Assembly: GCF_024710845.1 (NCBI RefSeq)
Contig: NZ_JANJTZ010000030.1
Location: 22,376 to 86,375 of the forward strand
Length of the DNA: 64,000 nucleotides
DNA from: Mesorhizobium sp.
Lineage (GTDB): Bacteria > Pseudomonadota > Alphaproteobacteria > Rhizobiales > Rhizobiaceae
Direction of reading: 5' to 3'
Made by a program: the position numbers and the translations under genes. This document shows, piece by piece, positions 54,291 through 63,864 of this stretch. Within the stretch, counting starts at the first letter, position 1. Every line of letters begins with the position of its first letter. The notes beneath the pieces are model-generated. The model did no database searches, was not told the DNA's origin, and was given only the letters and a program-made list of their open reading frames with translations.

Positions 54291-54923
54291 TCAGTCGGAC
54301 TCGACCGCCGACGCAACGACGCGCACCACGCTTCGCGACGCCGCGCGCTGTTCATCGACCGTCTCCAGCCGCGCTTTCATGCCCTCGATCGCGTCCCAGA
54401 AGAGATTCGCCAGGATCGTCGCCGTGTGCCCCCGCGCCTTCAGGTCGATGCCTTTCGTTGCCGCGGTCCGCTCGATCGCCTCGGCGACGAGACCGGTCAT
54501 GGTCTCCTTCCACTCCGTCATGATCTCACCGGCAAGCTGTTTCTTCATGTCCAGGATCTCATGGCCGTGCGGCGCCCGGGTGAACTCGTCCATCATGGCG
54601 AAGATCGACGTTTCGAGCATCGCGTTCAACCGCTCCTCCAGGGGACCGGAGCCAGCCAGCGCGTCCCGCGCATTGGCGACCGCAGCGTCGAAGTAGCTCT
54701 GGGCGAGCGCCTGGTAGATGTCGGTCTTGTTGCGGAAAATGAGATAGAGCGCCGGCCGCGACATGTCCGCTGCCTTCGCGATGTCGTCCATCGTCGTGCG
54801 CTGGAAACCATAGGTCAGCAACACCTTGGCGGCGCCGTCAAGAATGCGCTGCCGTCTCAATTGGTCCGTCGTGCCGGTCTGGTCGTTCAAGATAATTTCA
54901 TCCCGCCTTCTCTCTGTTGACAT
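54291..54923 (-). CDS. TetR-family regulator divergent from the ior-like operon
   Basis: A 210-residue TetR protein. The DNA-binding region is QRTTMDDIAKAADMSRPALYLIFRNKTDIY. The ligand domain is alpha-helical with no family clue. ATG 54923 is preferred over one at 54968, since its start codon overlaps the operator and gives a plain N-terminus (MSTERRRDE). No ribosome site is visible; the message could be leaderless. It likely controls itself and the divergent oxidoreductase operon. Confidence 0.87.
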   Translation of the reverse strand: MSTERRRDEIILNDQTGTTDQLRRQRILDGAAKVLLTYGFQRTTMDDIAKAADMSRPALYLIFRNKTDIYQALAQSYFDAAVANARDALAGSGPLEERLNAMLETSIFAMMDEFTRAPHGHEILDMKKQLAGEIMTEWKETMTGLVAEAIERTAATKGIDLKARGHTATILANLFWDAIEGMKARLETVDEQRAASRSVVRVVASAVESD

Positions 54924-54946
54924 ATTGACGAATTTTGTCAAGATGT
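54920..54946. promoter_or_regulatory. TetR operator of the ior-like divergent promoter
   Basis: ACAT-A-TTGAC-GAATTTT-GTCAA-G-ATGT is a 27-base interrupted palindrome, AT-rich against GC-rich surroundings. It overlaps the putative start codon of the TetR gene. TTGACA at 54918-54923 could be a -35 box for the oxidoreductase genes, so the repressor would block both directions. Confidence 0.7.
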
Positions 54947-55000
54947 ATGCGCAAGGCCCCGGACCCACGGTCGTCCGCCCCAGCCAGGAAAGGATGTCGA

Positions 55001-55462
55001 ATGCGCCTCACCGTCGACGGAAAAGACATCGAATTCGACGCCGAGCCCGACATGCCCCTTCTCTGGGCGCTGCGCGACCTCGCCGGCAAGACCGGTCCGA
55101 AATTCGGTTGCGGTGTCGCCGCCTGCGGCGCCTGCACCGTCGTCATCGACGGCCAGGCGGTCCGATCCTGCTCCCTCCCGGTCGGCGATGTTACCGGGGC
55201 GGTGACCACGATCGAGGGTCTCGCGACCGACGGCAAGCTCCATCCCGTCCAGCAGGCCTGGCTCGACGAGCAGGTCGCCCAGTGCGGCTACTGCCAGGCC
55301 GGCCAGATCATGAGTGCCTACGCGCTGCTCGAAGAAATCTCCGACCCGACCGACGAGGACATCGACAACGCCATGGGCGGCAATCTCTGCCGCTGCGGCA
55401 CCTATCCGCGCATCCGCACGGCCATCAAGAAGGCTGCCTCCCTCAAATTGGCGAGGGCATGA
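55001..55462 (+). CDS. Isoquinoline 1-oxidoreductase-like small subunit, (2Fe-2S)-binding
   Basis: A 153-residue xanthine-oxidase-family iron-sulfur subunit. The plant-type [2Fe-2S] cluster is [13 protein letters not shown] with the fourth Cys in RSCSLPV, and the second cluster is CGYCQAGQ with GNLCRCGTY. No signal peptide of its own, so it would be carried across the membrane with the Tat-tagged large subunit. AGGAAAGGA precedes the ATG. 4-base overlap with the next gene. Confidence 0.93.
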   Translation: MRLTVDGKDIEFDAEPDMPLLWALRDLAGKTGPKFGCGVAACGACTVVIDGQAVRSCSLPVGDVTGAVTTIEGLATDGKLHPVQQAWLDEQVAQCGYCQAGQIMSAYALLEEISDPTDEDIDNAMGGNLCRCGTYPRIRTAIKKAASLKLARA

Positions 55463-57744
55463 CCATGGCCAGCATCGGCAAGATCGCACGGCGCACCTTC
55501 CTCTTCGGTATGGCCGCCGTCGCAGGCGGCGTGGCCGTCGGCTACTACTATTACCGCAGGCCCTACCCGAACCCTCTCGAAGGCGAACTGGCCGAGGGCG
55601 AGGTGACCTTCAATCCCTATCTGAAGATCGGTTCGGACAACACGATCACGGTGATCGCGCCGCGCGCCGAGATGGGTCAGGGTATCTCGACCACGCTCGC
55701 CGCCTTCGTCGCCGAGGAGCTCGACGTGACGCTCGACCGTCTCAAGGTCGAGCACGGGCTGCCGTCATATGCCTACTACAATGCCGCGATGCTCGAAGAA
55801 GGCGCCGGGTTCAACTTCTGGGACGATAGCTTCACGGCCGAGACGGTGCGCGGGCTGATGGGCGCGGCAGGCAAGATGCTGGGTCTCCAGGCCACCGGCG
55901 GCTCGACAGCCGCACGCGACGGCTTTGACCGGATGCGCCAGGCAGGTGCTGCGGCACGGATCATGCTGATCGAGGCCGCCGCCGCCCGGTTTGATGTCCC
56001 GGCGCGAGATCTTACGACCGACAACGGCACGATCGTCCACAAGGCGTCCAACCGCAGCGTCACCTATGGCGAAGTGGCGCTCGACGCCTCGAAACTGGCG
56101 CCGCCGTCGAAGGTGACGCTGAAGGAGAAGACTGACTGGAAGCTGCTCGGCAAGCCGCAGAAACGCGTCGACATGCTGGCCAAGGTCACCGGCGCGCCGA
56201 TCTTCGGCATCGACGTCCGGCAGCCCGACATGCTGTTCGGAACCGTCCGGATGAGCCCGGTCTTCGGCGCGAAACCCGTCCGCTCGGACACCTCGGCGGC
56301 TTCGAAGATGCCCGGCGTCGTCAAGATCGTGCCGATCGAATCGAGCTACGGCAGCGGCTTTGGCGTCATCGCCGATAACACCTGGGCCGCGTTCAAGGCT
56401 GCCGAGGCGATCGATGTCGAGTGGGGCAAGCCGGATTATCCGCTTTCCAATGACGACATCATGGCCAGGATCGCCGACGCCGCCCGAACCGGCGAGGCGA
56501 GCGCGATGCGGGATGACGGCGACGTCGATGTCGCCTTCGCCGACGCGCCACAGGATCGCGTCATCGAGGCGGAATACAGCGTCCCCTATCTGTCGCACGC
56601 GCCGATGGAGCCGATGAACTGCACCGCGCGGCTGAAGGACGGCGTGCTCGACGTCTGGGCGCCGAACCAGATGCCCGTGCTGGTGCGCTGGTTCTGCTCC
56701 GACATCGCCGGCGTTCCGGGCGACAAAACCAATGTGCATACCACCTCGATGGGCGGCGCCTTCGGCCGCCGCGGCGAGCTGGACTACGCGCTTTACGCGA
56801 CCATTCTCGCCAAGGAGACCGATGGACGTCCGGTGCAGGTAACCTGGACCCGTGAAGAGGACATGCGGCGCGGGCCGTTCCGGCCGGCATCGGTTGGGAA
56901 GTTCCGGGCCCGCATCGGCAATGACGGCCTGCCGGTCGCCGTCGACATGCGGGTGGCGGCGCAGAACATGATGGCCTCGCTGATGAGCCGGACCTTCACC
57001 TCTCTGCCTGCCGGCGGCTCTGATCCCTCGATCACCGACGGCTCGCGCAACCAGCCCTACACGATCCCCAACTACCGGGTCTCCGAGATCCAGGTGCCGG
57101 ATCTGCCGATCCCCGTCACCTTCTGGCGCTCGGTCGGCAATTCCGTGAACGGCTACTTCCACGAATGCTTCATGGACGAGATCGCTCAGGCGGGCGGCAT
57201 CGATCCGGTCGAGATGCGGCGCAAGCTGATGGCGAACCATCCGGCTGCGCTCGCAGTCGTGAACAAGGTCGCGGAAATGTCCGGCTGGGGCGACTCCCTG
57301 CCGGAAGGCAAGGCAAAGGGTTTCGCTTTTACGCTCTCCTTCGGGAGTTGGTGCGGGCAGGTGATTCAGATCGCAGATACCCCTGCGGGTATCAAGCTCG
57401 AGAAGATGTGGATCGCCGTCGAGGTTGGCACGGCCCTCGACCCAGGCATCATCGAAACGCAGATGACGTCCGGCGCGGTCTACGGCCTGTCGGCCGCGAT
57501 GGGCCAGGCGATCACCTTCGAGGACGGCCGGGTCGTCCAGTCGAACTTCCACGATTTCGACGCCATGCGCATCTTCCAGGCGCCCGAATTCGAGGTCGCG
57601 ATCCTCGAGAATTTCCACCGCATGGGCGGTGCCGGCGAAGTCGGCGTACCGCCGGCAGCACCCGCACTCGCCAATGCGCTCTTCGCCCTCAAGGGTCAGC
57701 GCTTCCGCTCGCTGCCGCTGTCCAAGGACGTAACCTTCGCATGA
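55459..57744 (+). CDS. Isoquinoline 1-oxidoreductase-like molybdopterin subunit, Tat-exported
   Basis: A 761-residue xanthine-dehydrogenase-family catalytic subunit using a mononuclear Mo-cytosine-dinucleotide cofactor. A twin-arginine signal is at the N-terminus ([17 protein letters not shown]). Cofactor-region marks include [41 protein letters not shown] and the catalytic Glu region [15 protein letters not shown]. The IorB-type subunit oxidises N-heterocycles or aldehydes in characterised relatives. Substrate unknown here. Confidence 0.9.
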   Translation: MTMASIGKIARRTFLFGMAAVAGGVAVGYYYYRRPYPNPLEGELAEGEVTFNPYLKIGSDNTITVIAPRAEMGQGISTTLAAFVAEELDVTLDRLKVEHGLPSYAYYNAAMLEEGAGFNFWDDSFTAETVRGLMGAAGKMLGLQATGGSTAARDGFDRMRQAGAAARIMLIEAAAARFDVPARDLTTDNGTIVHKASNRSVTYGEVALDASKLAPPSKVTLKEKTDWKLLGKPQKRVDMLAKVTGAPIFGIDVRQPDMLFGTVRMSPVFGAKPVRSDTSAASKMPGVVKIVPIESSYGSGFGVIADNTWAAFKAAEAIDVEWGKPDYPLSNDDIMARIADAARTGEASAMRDDGDVDVAFADAPQDRVIEAEYSVPYLSHAPMEPMNCTARLKDGVLDVWAPNQMPVLVRWFCSDIAGVPGDKTNVHTTSMGGAFGRRGELDYALYATILAKETDGRPVQVTWTREEDMRRGPFRPASVGKFRARIGNDGLPVAVDMRVAAQNMMASLMSRTFTSLPAGGSDPSITDGSRNQPYTIPNYRVSEIQVPDLPIPVTFWRSVGNSVNGYFHECFMDEIAQAGGIDPVEMRRKLMANHPAALAVVNKVAEMSGWGDSLPEGKAKGFAFTLSFGSWCGQVIQIADTPAGIKLEKMWIAVEVGTALDPGIIETQMTSGAVYGLSAAMGQAITFEDGRVVQSNFHDFDAMRIFQAPEFEVAILENFHRMGGAGEVGVPPAAPALANALFALKGQRFRSLPLSKDVTFA

Positions 57745-58334
57745 GGGCTGTCTTCACATTGCTGACAACTGCCGCCATCGCCGGACTGGCGATTTCGGCG
57801 CTTGCGCAGGAGCCAACGGCACCTGCCGCGGACCCTGCAGCCGGCCTCTCCGAATGGGCCAGGGTCTACGAGGTTTTCGCGCATCCCCGCTGCGCCAACT
57901 GCCACGTCGAGGACAACCGCCCGCGCTGGTCCGGCGCGCATTACGGCGTCACGCGGGTCCACGCCTTCAACGTCCAGGGCGGCAGCGACGGCTCGGGTTT
58001 CGGCAATCCCGGCCTGCACTGCACGACCTGTCATTTCGATAGCAATTCCAGTGTTTTGCACGGCCCACCCGGTGTCGCTGGCTGGCATCTGGCACCACCC
58101 GAGATGGTCTGGTTCGGCAAGTCTTCGGCCGAGGTCTGCGCCCAGATCAAGGATCCGGCCCGCAACGGCAATCGTACCTTGGACGAAGTGGCGATCCATG
58201 TCCGCGACGACGCTCTCGTCCGCTGGGGATGGGACCCGGGACCGGGCCGCGAACCCGCTCCCGGATCGGCGCAGGCCACCTACGAGGCCTTGGTCAATTG
58301 GGCGGCGGCGGGAGCACCCTGTCCTTCGCCGTGA
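57741..58334 (+). CDS. Di-heme c-type cytochrome partner of the ior-like oxidoreductase
   Basis: A 197-residue secreted protein. Sec signal peptide about 1-22 (AAIAGLAISALAQ). Two haem-binding CxxCH motifs: CANCH at 51-55 and CTTCH at 94-98. It probably takes electrons from the molybdo-enzyme to the respiratory chain in the periplasm. ATGA overlap with the large subunit; third and last gene of the operon. Confidence 0.88.
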   Translation: MRAVFTLLTTAAIAGLAISALAQEPTAPAADPAAGLSEWARVYEVFAHPRCANCHVEDNRPRWSGAHYGVTRVHAFNVQGGSDGSGFGNPGLHCTTCHFDSNSSVLHGPPGVAGWHLAPPEMVWFGKSSAEVCAQIKDPARNGNRTLDEVAIHVRDDALVRWGWDPGPGREPAPGSAQATYEALVNWAAAGAPCPSP

Positions 58335-58360
58335 AGTCAGCGTCAAAAATACTGACTTTT
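58334..58360 (+). terminator. Weak candidate terminator after the cytochrome gene
   Basis: AAGTCAG (58334-58340) and CTGACTT (58352-58358) flank an 11-base A-rich loop, and TTTTG follows. It begins at the last base of the stop codon. The stem is short, so confidence is low. Confidence 0.45.
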
Positions 58361-58505
58361 GTGCAATGCAACTTTGGAGTAGATACCGCCGCCCGGAGCG
58401 AGTGAGCGTTTCGGTTTGACGACCGACCGGCGCACCCCCATCTGAGTGTTCGGATTTGTCGTGACGTCCCAGGGGCGTCGTTCGCCCTTTGAGGGGATAT
58501 TCGGA

Positions 58506-59657
58506 ATGGCGAAGTTCAGGTTCCACAAGATCGCGGCCGTCGTCGTGCTGGTCGGGTTCGCAGCATGGATGGGAACGGGCAAGTTCTCGTCCGTCGGCAG
58601 CGCGTCGCCGGAGAAAACGGAAACGGCCCAGGGCGAAGTGAAACCCGCGCCGGCTGCCGAGGCCGCGCCCAAGGCGCCGCGCACGGTCGCCGTAGTCGTG
58701 CCGCCGCGGGTCCAGCACGAGCGCGCCATCCACCTGTCGGGCCAGACACAGGCCGACAAGCGCGCCGTTCTCGCCACGCGCGCCGCCGGCATCATCGAGC
58801 AGCTGCCCGTCAAGCAAGGTGACAAGGTCGAGGCTGGGCAGTTGATCCTGGCTCTGAGCGCCGAGGACAAGCCGGCGATGATCGACACGGCCAAGCAGCT
58901 CGTGAAGCAGCGTCAGGCCGAACTCGAGGCCGCGCAGCGCTTGGCCAAAACCGGCACGCTGGCAAAGCTCAGCCTCGACACCGCCGTGTCGGCGCTGGCG
59001 CAGGCAGAGTCCCAGCTCAAGGCAGCCGAATCGGATCTCGAGCGGATGACGATCGTCTCGCCCTTTGCCGGCGTCATCGACAGCGTCGATGTCGAGATCG
59101 GCAGCGCCGTATCGCAAGGCGCGCAGATCGCCACCCTGCTCAGCCTCGACCCGGTGGTGGTCAAGGGCGAGGTGAGCGAGCGCGACCTTGTCTATATCAA
59201 GGCCGGCGACAAGGCCGAGGCGAAGCTCGTCGACGGCGAGAAGGTGACCGGCACGGTCCGCTACATCAGCCGCGAGGCGGCGCCCGCGACGCGCACGTTC
59301 CGCGTCGAGGTAGCGATCCCGAATCCTGACGACCGCATTCCCGCCGGCATGACGGCCGAGATTACGGTGCGCGCCGCCCCGTCTGACGCTGTGATCCTGC
59401 CGCGCTCGGTGGTGACGCTCAGTGCCAATGGCGATCTCGGCATCCGCGTTGCCGACAAGGACAACAAGATCGTCTTCTACCCGATCGACCTGATGGACGA
59501 TTTGACCAACGGGCTCGTGCTCGGCGGCGTGCCGAGGGATGCCCGGGTCGTCGTCGCGGGCCAGGACCTCGTCACCGAAGGCGATATCGTCAACCCGGTG
59601 GCGGCCGACGAACAGCTGATCAAGAAGCTCGTCGGCGAAGTCGCCGGCACCAACTAG
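58506..59657 (+). CDS. Second RND efflux periplasmic adaptor (HlyD/MFP)
   Basis: A 383-residue adaptor. N-terminal anchor (KIAAVVVLVGFAAWMGTG), then a charged Ala/Pro-rich linker to about residue 60. Lipoyl motif pieces VLATRAAGIIEQLPVKQGD and TIVSPFAGVIDSVDVEIGS surround a shorter hairpin. ATG 58506 is chosen over an in-frame ATG 60 bases upstream because GAGGGGATA lies just before it. It pairs with the RND gene 12 bases downstream. The 171 bases before it hold only the weak hairpin and no gene. Confidence 0.92.
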   Translation: MAKFRFHKIAAVVVLVGFAAWMGTGKFSSVGSASPEKTETAQGEVKPAPAAEAAPKAPRTVAVVVPPRVQHERAIHLSGQTQADKRAVLATRAAGIIEQLPVKQGDKVEAGQLILALSAEDKPAMIDTAKQLVKQRQAELEAAQRLAKTGTLAKLSLDTAVSALAQAESQLKAAESDLERMTIVSPFAGVIDSVDVEIGSAVSQGAQIATLLSLDPVVVKGEVSERDLVYIKAGDKAEAKLVDGEKVTGTVRYISREAAPATRTFRVEVAIPNPDDRIPAGMTAEITVRAAPSDAVILPRSVVTLSANGDLGIRVADKDNKIVFYPIDLMDDLTNGLVLGGVPRDARVVVAGQDLVTEGDIVNPVAADEQLIKKLVGEVAGTN

Positions 59658-59669
59658 CGGCACCCGGTC

Positions 59670-62600
59670 ATGGATATCGTCAAGCTTGCGATCCGCAATG
59701 CGCGGTTGACCCTGTCGGTCCTCGTCTTCCTCATCCTTGCCGGCGCCGTCGCCTATATGTCGGTGCCGAAGGAAGCGGAGCCGGACGTCGCCTTCCCGGT
59801 CATCTATGTCAGCCTTGCCTATCAGGGTATCTCGCCGGAGGATTCCGAGCGGCTTCTGCTGCGCCCGGTCGAGACGCAGCTGAAGAGCCTCAAGGGGCTC
59901 AAGGAAATGCGCTCGGCCGCATTCCAGGGCGGCGGCTACGTTCTGGTCGAGTTCGATCCCTCGACGAACCTGTCCGACGCGCTGATCGACGTCCGCAACA
60001 AGGTTCAGGACGCCAAGCGCGACTTGCCCGCAGGCACCGAAGAGCCGTCGGTGAACGAGGTCAACGTCTCGGAATTCCCGGTCCTCGTCGTGACGCTGTC
60101 GGGCGACGTGCCCGAGCGCGCCCTGACCGTCGCCGCCAAGGCGCTGCGCGACAAGATCGAGGAGGTTCCCGGCGTTCTCGAAGGCACGATCCAGGGATCG
60201 CGCGAAGAGCTCGTCGAGGCGATCATCGACCCGGTCAAGCTGTCGTCCTATGGATTGCGGCTCGACCAGATCGTGCAGGGCATTGGTGCGTCCAACAGCT
60301 TGGTCGCGGCGGGCGCGCTCGAAGGCAGCGAAGGCAAGTATGCGATCAAGGTGCCGGCGCTGATCGAAACGCCGGAGGATGTCGCCAACCTGCCCGTCGT
60401 CGCCAACAACAACGCTGTGGTGCGCGTGCAGGACCTCGCCACCGTCCGTTCGACCTTCAAGGACGCCGAGACGATCACCCGCCTCGACGGCAAGCCGGCC
60501 ATTGCGATCGAGGTCAAGAAACGTACCGGCGCCAACATCGTCGAGACGATCGAGGGCGCGAAGAAGGTCGCCGACGAGTTCGTCAAGGTGGCGCCTCCCG
60601 GCATGGAGGTGACCTACACGCAGGACAAGTCGGTCTTCGTCAACCAGCTGCTGAACGATCTGCAGAACCACGTGCTGATCGCCGTGATCCTGGTTTTCAT
60701 CGTCGTCCTCTACGCGCTGTCGGGCCGCGCCTCGCTGCTGATCGGCCTTGCCATCCCGTCCTCCTTCCTAATGGGCATCCTGCTCCTCGCGCTGATGGGC
60801 TACACGATCAACATGGTGGTCCTGTTCTCGCTGATCCTGGCCGTCGGCATGCTGGTCGACGACGCGATCATCGTGACGGAATATGCCGAGCGGCGCATGT
60901 CCGAGGGCGCGCCAAAGGAACTCGCCTTCGAGGAAGCCGCCAAACGAATGGCCGGCCCGGTCATCGCCGCGACCATGACCCGCATCGCCGCCTTCTCCCC
61001 GCTGCTGTTCTGGCCCGGCGTCATCGGCGACTTCATGAAATACCTGCCGATCACCCTGATCGTCACGCTCGCCGCCTCCATGGCCTATGCGCTGATCTTC
61101 GCGCCGGCGCTCGGCTCGCTGGTTGCCAAGGCGCCGCTGCACGACGAGGAAGACCGCCGCGACGGCCTCTACATGGCAGTCGTGAAGAAGGCCGTGCGTT
61201 TCCCGATTACTGCGCTGGTCCTGACCCTTGGATTGCTGACGGGCGGCATGTACGCCTATGTCAACTATGGCAACGGCGTCGAGTTCTTCCCCTCGGTCGA
61301 GCCGGACTACGGCCTGCTCTACGTCCACGCCCGCGGCAACCTTTCCCTGGCCGAGATGGATGCGGCCACGCGGGAGGCCGAGAACCGGCTTCTCGGATGG
61401 CCGGGCGTCAAGTCGGTCTATACCCGCTCCGGCAAGACGCGCGGCGGCGCCCAGGACATTCCCGAGGACGTCGTTGGTGTCATCCAGTACGAATTCGTCG
61501 ACTGGCGCGAGCGTAAGTCCGCTCATCATATCCTGGACGACCTGCGCGTGGTGATGGCCGGCATTCCCGGCGTCGACGTCGAGGTGCGCGTGCCGGACGC
61601 GGGCCCGCCGACGGGCAAGCCGATCCAGGTTCGCCTCGCCGCCGTCGATCCGGCGGGCCTCAACGAATATGCCGGCAAGGTCGCCGCGGCCGTCGCCAAG
61701 GTCCCCGGCGTCATCGACGTGTCGGACGGCCTGCCGCCACCCGGAATCGACTGGGCGCTCGAGGTCGACCGCTCCAAGGCGGCCCAGTACGGCATCAGCC
61801 CGATGGCGGTCGGCACGGTCGTGCAGCTCGTCACCACAGGTCTCAAGCTCACCGACTACCGCCCCGCCGGCGCCGACGACGCGGTCGACATCCGGCTGCG
61901 CCTGCCGGAGGACCGCAGGACGCTTGCCTCGCTCGACCAGTTGCGGATCGAGACCGCGCAAGGGTCCGTGCCGATCTCCAACTTCGTTTCCCGGAAGCCC
62001 GAGCGCACTGTCGGTATCCTCAACCGCATCGACGCCAAGCGCACCATCACGGTCCAGGGCAACGTCGCCTCCGGCTTCCAGGTGGCCGCGGTGCAGGCCG
62101 AAGTGACGAAGGTCGTGAGCGAGATGGCTCAGCCTGGCATCGAATGGAAACTTGCCGGCTCCAACGAGGACAGCGCCGAGGCCCAGGCCTTCCTGGGCAA
62201 TGCCTTCGGCGCGGCCATGTTCCTGATCTTCATTGTGCTGCTGGCGCAGTTCAACAAGTTCACCAGCGTGATGCTGGTGCTGGTCACCGTCATCATGGCG
62301 GTCATCGGCGCGCTGCTCGGCATGCTGTTGACCGGCCAGGCCTTCGTCATCGTCATGTCGGGCATCGGCATGATCGCGCTGGCCGGCGTGGTCGTGAACA
62401 ACAACATCGTCCTGATCGATACCTACGACCGGCTGCGCCATGAGGGCTGGAACAAGGCGGAAGCGGTGTTGCAGACCTGTCGCGAGCGGGCGCGCCCGGT
62501 CGTGCTGACGGCCCTTTCGGCCATCCTGGGCGTCCTGCCGATCGCCTTCGGCCTCGGGCTGGAGATCTTCCACCACGAGACGACCATCAATGCACCCTCG

Positions 62601-62831
62601 ACGCAATGGTGGATCGCCCTGTCCTCGGCAATCGTTTTCGGTCTTGCCTTCGCCACCGTGCTGACGCTGGTGGTGACGCCTGCCATGCTGATGGTGTTCA
62701 CGCGATCCAACGACAGCAAGGTCTACGCCTTCTTCCGGCGCCTCTTCCGCATGAAGCCGAAGCAGGCGACGGAACCCTCGGCCGAAGCGACCGACCTGCC
62801 GGCGATGCCTTATCCGAAGGCGGCCGAGTAG
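59670..62831 (+). CDS. Second RND efflux pump
   Basis: A 1053-residue RND permease. It begins MDIVKLAIRNARLTLSVLVFL and has the two periplasmic loops and TM4 relay GMLVDDAIIVTEYAE. It is distinct in sequence from the pump at 49238. The C-terminal TM11-12 region has VVVNNNIVLIDTYDRLR, lacking the usual Lys of the AcrB relay, which is common in HAE1 subgroups. No TolC-like gene is adjacent. Confidence 0.92.
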   Translation: MDIVKLAIRNARLTLSVLVFLILAGAVAYMSVPKEAEPDVAFPVIYVSLAYQGISPEDSERLLLRPVETQLKSLKGLKEMRSAAFQGGGYVLVEFDPSTNLSDALIDVRNKVQDAKRDLPAGTEEPSVNEVNVSEFPVLVVTLSGDVPERALTVAAKALRDKIEEVPGVLEGTIQGSREELVEAIIDPVKLSSYGLRLDQIVQGIGASNSLVAAGALEGSEGKYAIKVPALIETPEDVANLPVVANNNAVVRVQDLATVRSTFKDAETITRLDGKPAIAIEVKKRTGANIVETIEGAKKVADEFVKVAPPGMEVTYTQDKSVFVNQLLNDLQNHVLIAVILVFIVVLYALSGRASLLIGLAIPSSFLMGILLLALMGYTINMVVLFSLILAVGMLVDDAIIVTEYAERRMSEGAPKELAFEEAAKRMAGPVIAATMTRIAAFSPLLFWPGVIGDFMKYLPITLIVTLAASMAYALIFAPALGSLVAKAPLHDEEDRRDGLYMAVVKKAVRFPITALVLTLGLLTGGMYAYVNYGNGVEFFPSVEPDYGLLYVHARGNLSLAEMDAATREAENRLLGWPGVKSVYTRSGKTRGGAQDIPEDVVGVIQYEFVDWRERKSAHHILDDLRVVMAGIPGVDVEVRVPDAGPPTGKPIQVRLAAVDPAGLNEYAGKVAAAVAKVPGVIDVSDGLPPPGIDWALEVDRSKAAQYGISPMAVGTVVQLVTTGLKLTDYRPAGADDAVDIRLRLPEDRRTLASLDQLRIETAQGSVPISNFVSRKPERTVGILNRIDAKRTITVQGNVASGFQVAAVQAEVTKVVSEMAQPGIEWKLAGSNEDSAEAQAFLGNAFGAAMFLIFIVLLAQFNKFTSVMLVLVTVIMAVIGALLGMLLTGQAFVIVMSGIGMIALAGVVVNNNIVLIDTYDRLRHEGWNKAEAVLQTCRERARPVVLTALSAILGVLPIAFGLGLEIFHHETTINAPSTQWWIALSSAIVFGLAFATVLTLVVTPAMLMVFTRSNDSKVYAFFRRLFRMKPKQATEPSAEATDLPAMPYPKAAE

Positions 62832-62852
62832 GCGTCAGGAACGTTGAGAAAT

Positions 62853-62880
62853 CGGGCGCCGGAACCAATTTCGGCGCCCG
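62853..62880 (+). other. Strong hairpin behind the second RND gene
   Basis: CGGGCGCCG (62853-62861) pairs perfectly with CGGCGCCCG (62872-62880) around a 10-base loop. No U-tract follows on the plus strand, so it is at best an atypical terminator. Confidence 0.5.
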
Positions 62881-62926
62881 CGCATTGTGACCCCATTGCA
62901 AGACTGTTCTTGGAAGGGGAAGTCAC

Positions 62927-63085
62927 ATGACCGTCAGCACGATTCTCATCATCATACTGATCCTGATCCTGCTCGGCGCCATTCCGGCATGGCCGCATTC
63001 GCGCGGCTGGGGCTATGGCCCGTCCGGCATCGTCGGCGTCATCCTGGTCGTCCTGCTCATCCTGGTTCTGATGGGACGCATCTGA
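62927..63085 (+). CDS. DUF3309-family small membrane protein
   Basis: A 52-residue peptide. One hydrophobic helix (ILIIILILILLGAIP), the conserved WPHSRGWGYGPSG, and a second helix (VGVILVVLLILVLMG), the full DUF3309 pattern. GGAAGGGGA lies 6 bases before the ATG. Function unknown. Single gene with a strong terminator behind it. Confidence 0.88.
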   Translation: MTVSTILIIILILILLGAIPAWPHSRGWGYGPSGIVGVILVVLLILVLMGRI

Positions 63086-63110
63086 TCCGCACTGAACTGA
63101 TCCAAAATGA

Positions 63111-63143
63111 AAGCGCCGCCCGGAAGGTCCGGGCGGCGTTTTC
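63111..63143 (+). terminator. Rho-independent terminator between DUF3309 and msrB
   Basis: CGCCGCCCGGA (63114-63124) pairs with TCCGGGCGGCG (63128-63138) around a 3-base loop, with TTTTC after it. An A-rich stretch before the stem gives a partial U-tract for the minus strand too, so it may also end msrB. Confidence 0.92.
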
Positions 63144-63167
63144 ATATCCTCGGCGTTCACCTCAGTC

Positions 63168-63569
63168 TCAGGCCGGCACGAACTCCAGCGCTACGCCGTT
63201 GATGCAGTAGCGCTGGTAGGTCGGCGGCGGGCCGTCGGGGAACACGTGCCCGAGATGGCTGCCGCAGGTGGCGCAGTGGCATTCAGTGCGCACCATCCCG
63301 TGGCTGCGGTCCACGGTCGTCTCGACCGAGCCCGGAACCGGATCGTTGAAGCTTGGCCAGCCGGTTCCGCTTTCGAATTTCAGCGTCGACTCGAACAGCG
63401 GGCTGTCGCAGCCGACGCATTTGAACGTGCCCGGCCGCTTCTCGTAGAGCAGCGCACAGCTTCCCGGCCGCTCGGTGCCATGCTGGCGCATGATGTAATA
63501 TTGTTCGGGCGTCAGCCGCGCCTTCCATTCGGCGTCGGTGCGGGTGACGGGGTAGGTGTGGGTGTCCAT
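63168..63569 (-). CDS. msrB: Peptide-methionine (R)-S-oxide reductase
   Basis: Repairs methionine-R-sulfoxide in proteins. 133 residues. Zinc-binding CxxC pairs CVGC and CATC are present, and the catalytic Cys is in RYCINGVAL. The block [10 protein letters not shown] is diagnostic. Cytoplasmic, no signal peptide. Confidence 0.96.
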   Translation of the reverse strand: MDTHTYPVTRTDAEWKARLTPEQYYIMRQHGTERPGSCALLYEKRPGTFKCVGCDSPLFESTLKFESGTGWPSFNDPVPGSVETTVDRSHGMVRTECHCATCGSHLGHVFPDGPPPTYQRYCINGVALEFVPA

Positions 63570-63699
63570 AGGGGCGGGCTCCGTCAGGCGGTCGTCTGAA
63601 TATGGCCCTTCGCACCCCGCGCGGCAATAAGCTCTCGCCTCAAGGCTGTTGCCTCCCTGATGGCTTTGGGGCCAACCCTTTGCTGGCTGCAGCGCCGAG

Positions 63700-63864
63700 C
63701 TACCCTCTTCGTTGTCGGCGAGACGCAGTGAATGAGAACAAGGCAGCGCCGAAAGCGTAGGCGACGCAGGCCATGAACGAAATGCCCCCAGCGGAATATG
63801 TCACTTCGACAACTTCAAATCTGACAACGAGCAGGGATGAAACGACAACGGTCAGAAGCCCTAG
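63700..63864 (-). pseudogene. 3' end of a small membrane-protein gene cut by an insertion sequence
   Basis: The minus strand reads about 54 codons (LGLLTVVVSSLLVVRFEV, then [20 protein letters not shown], then SRRQRRG) ending in TAG. It has two hydrophobic helices and a basic tail, and is open right up to 63864, where the insertion-sequence end begins. No start codon belongs to it, so the 5' part should lie beyond the element. I do not recognise the family. The 130 bases between it and msrB show nothing further. Confidence 0.5.

Noticed and set aside
57696..60671. 991-codon minus-strand frame
   Set aside because: Antisense to the cytochrome, adaptor and second RND genes, with the same low-complexity composition; not a gene.
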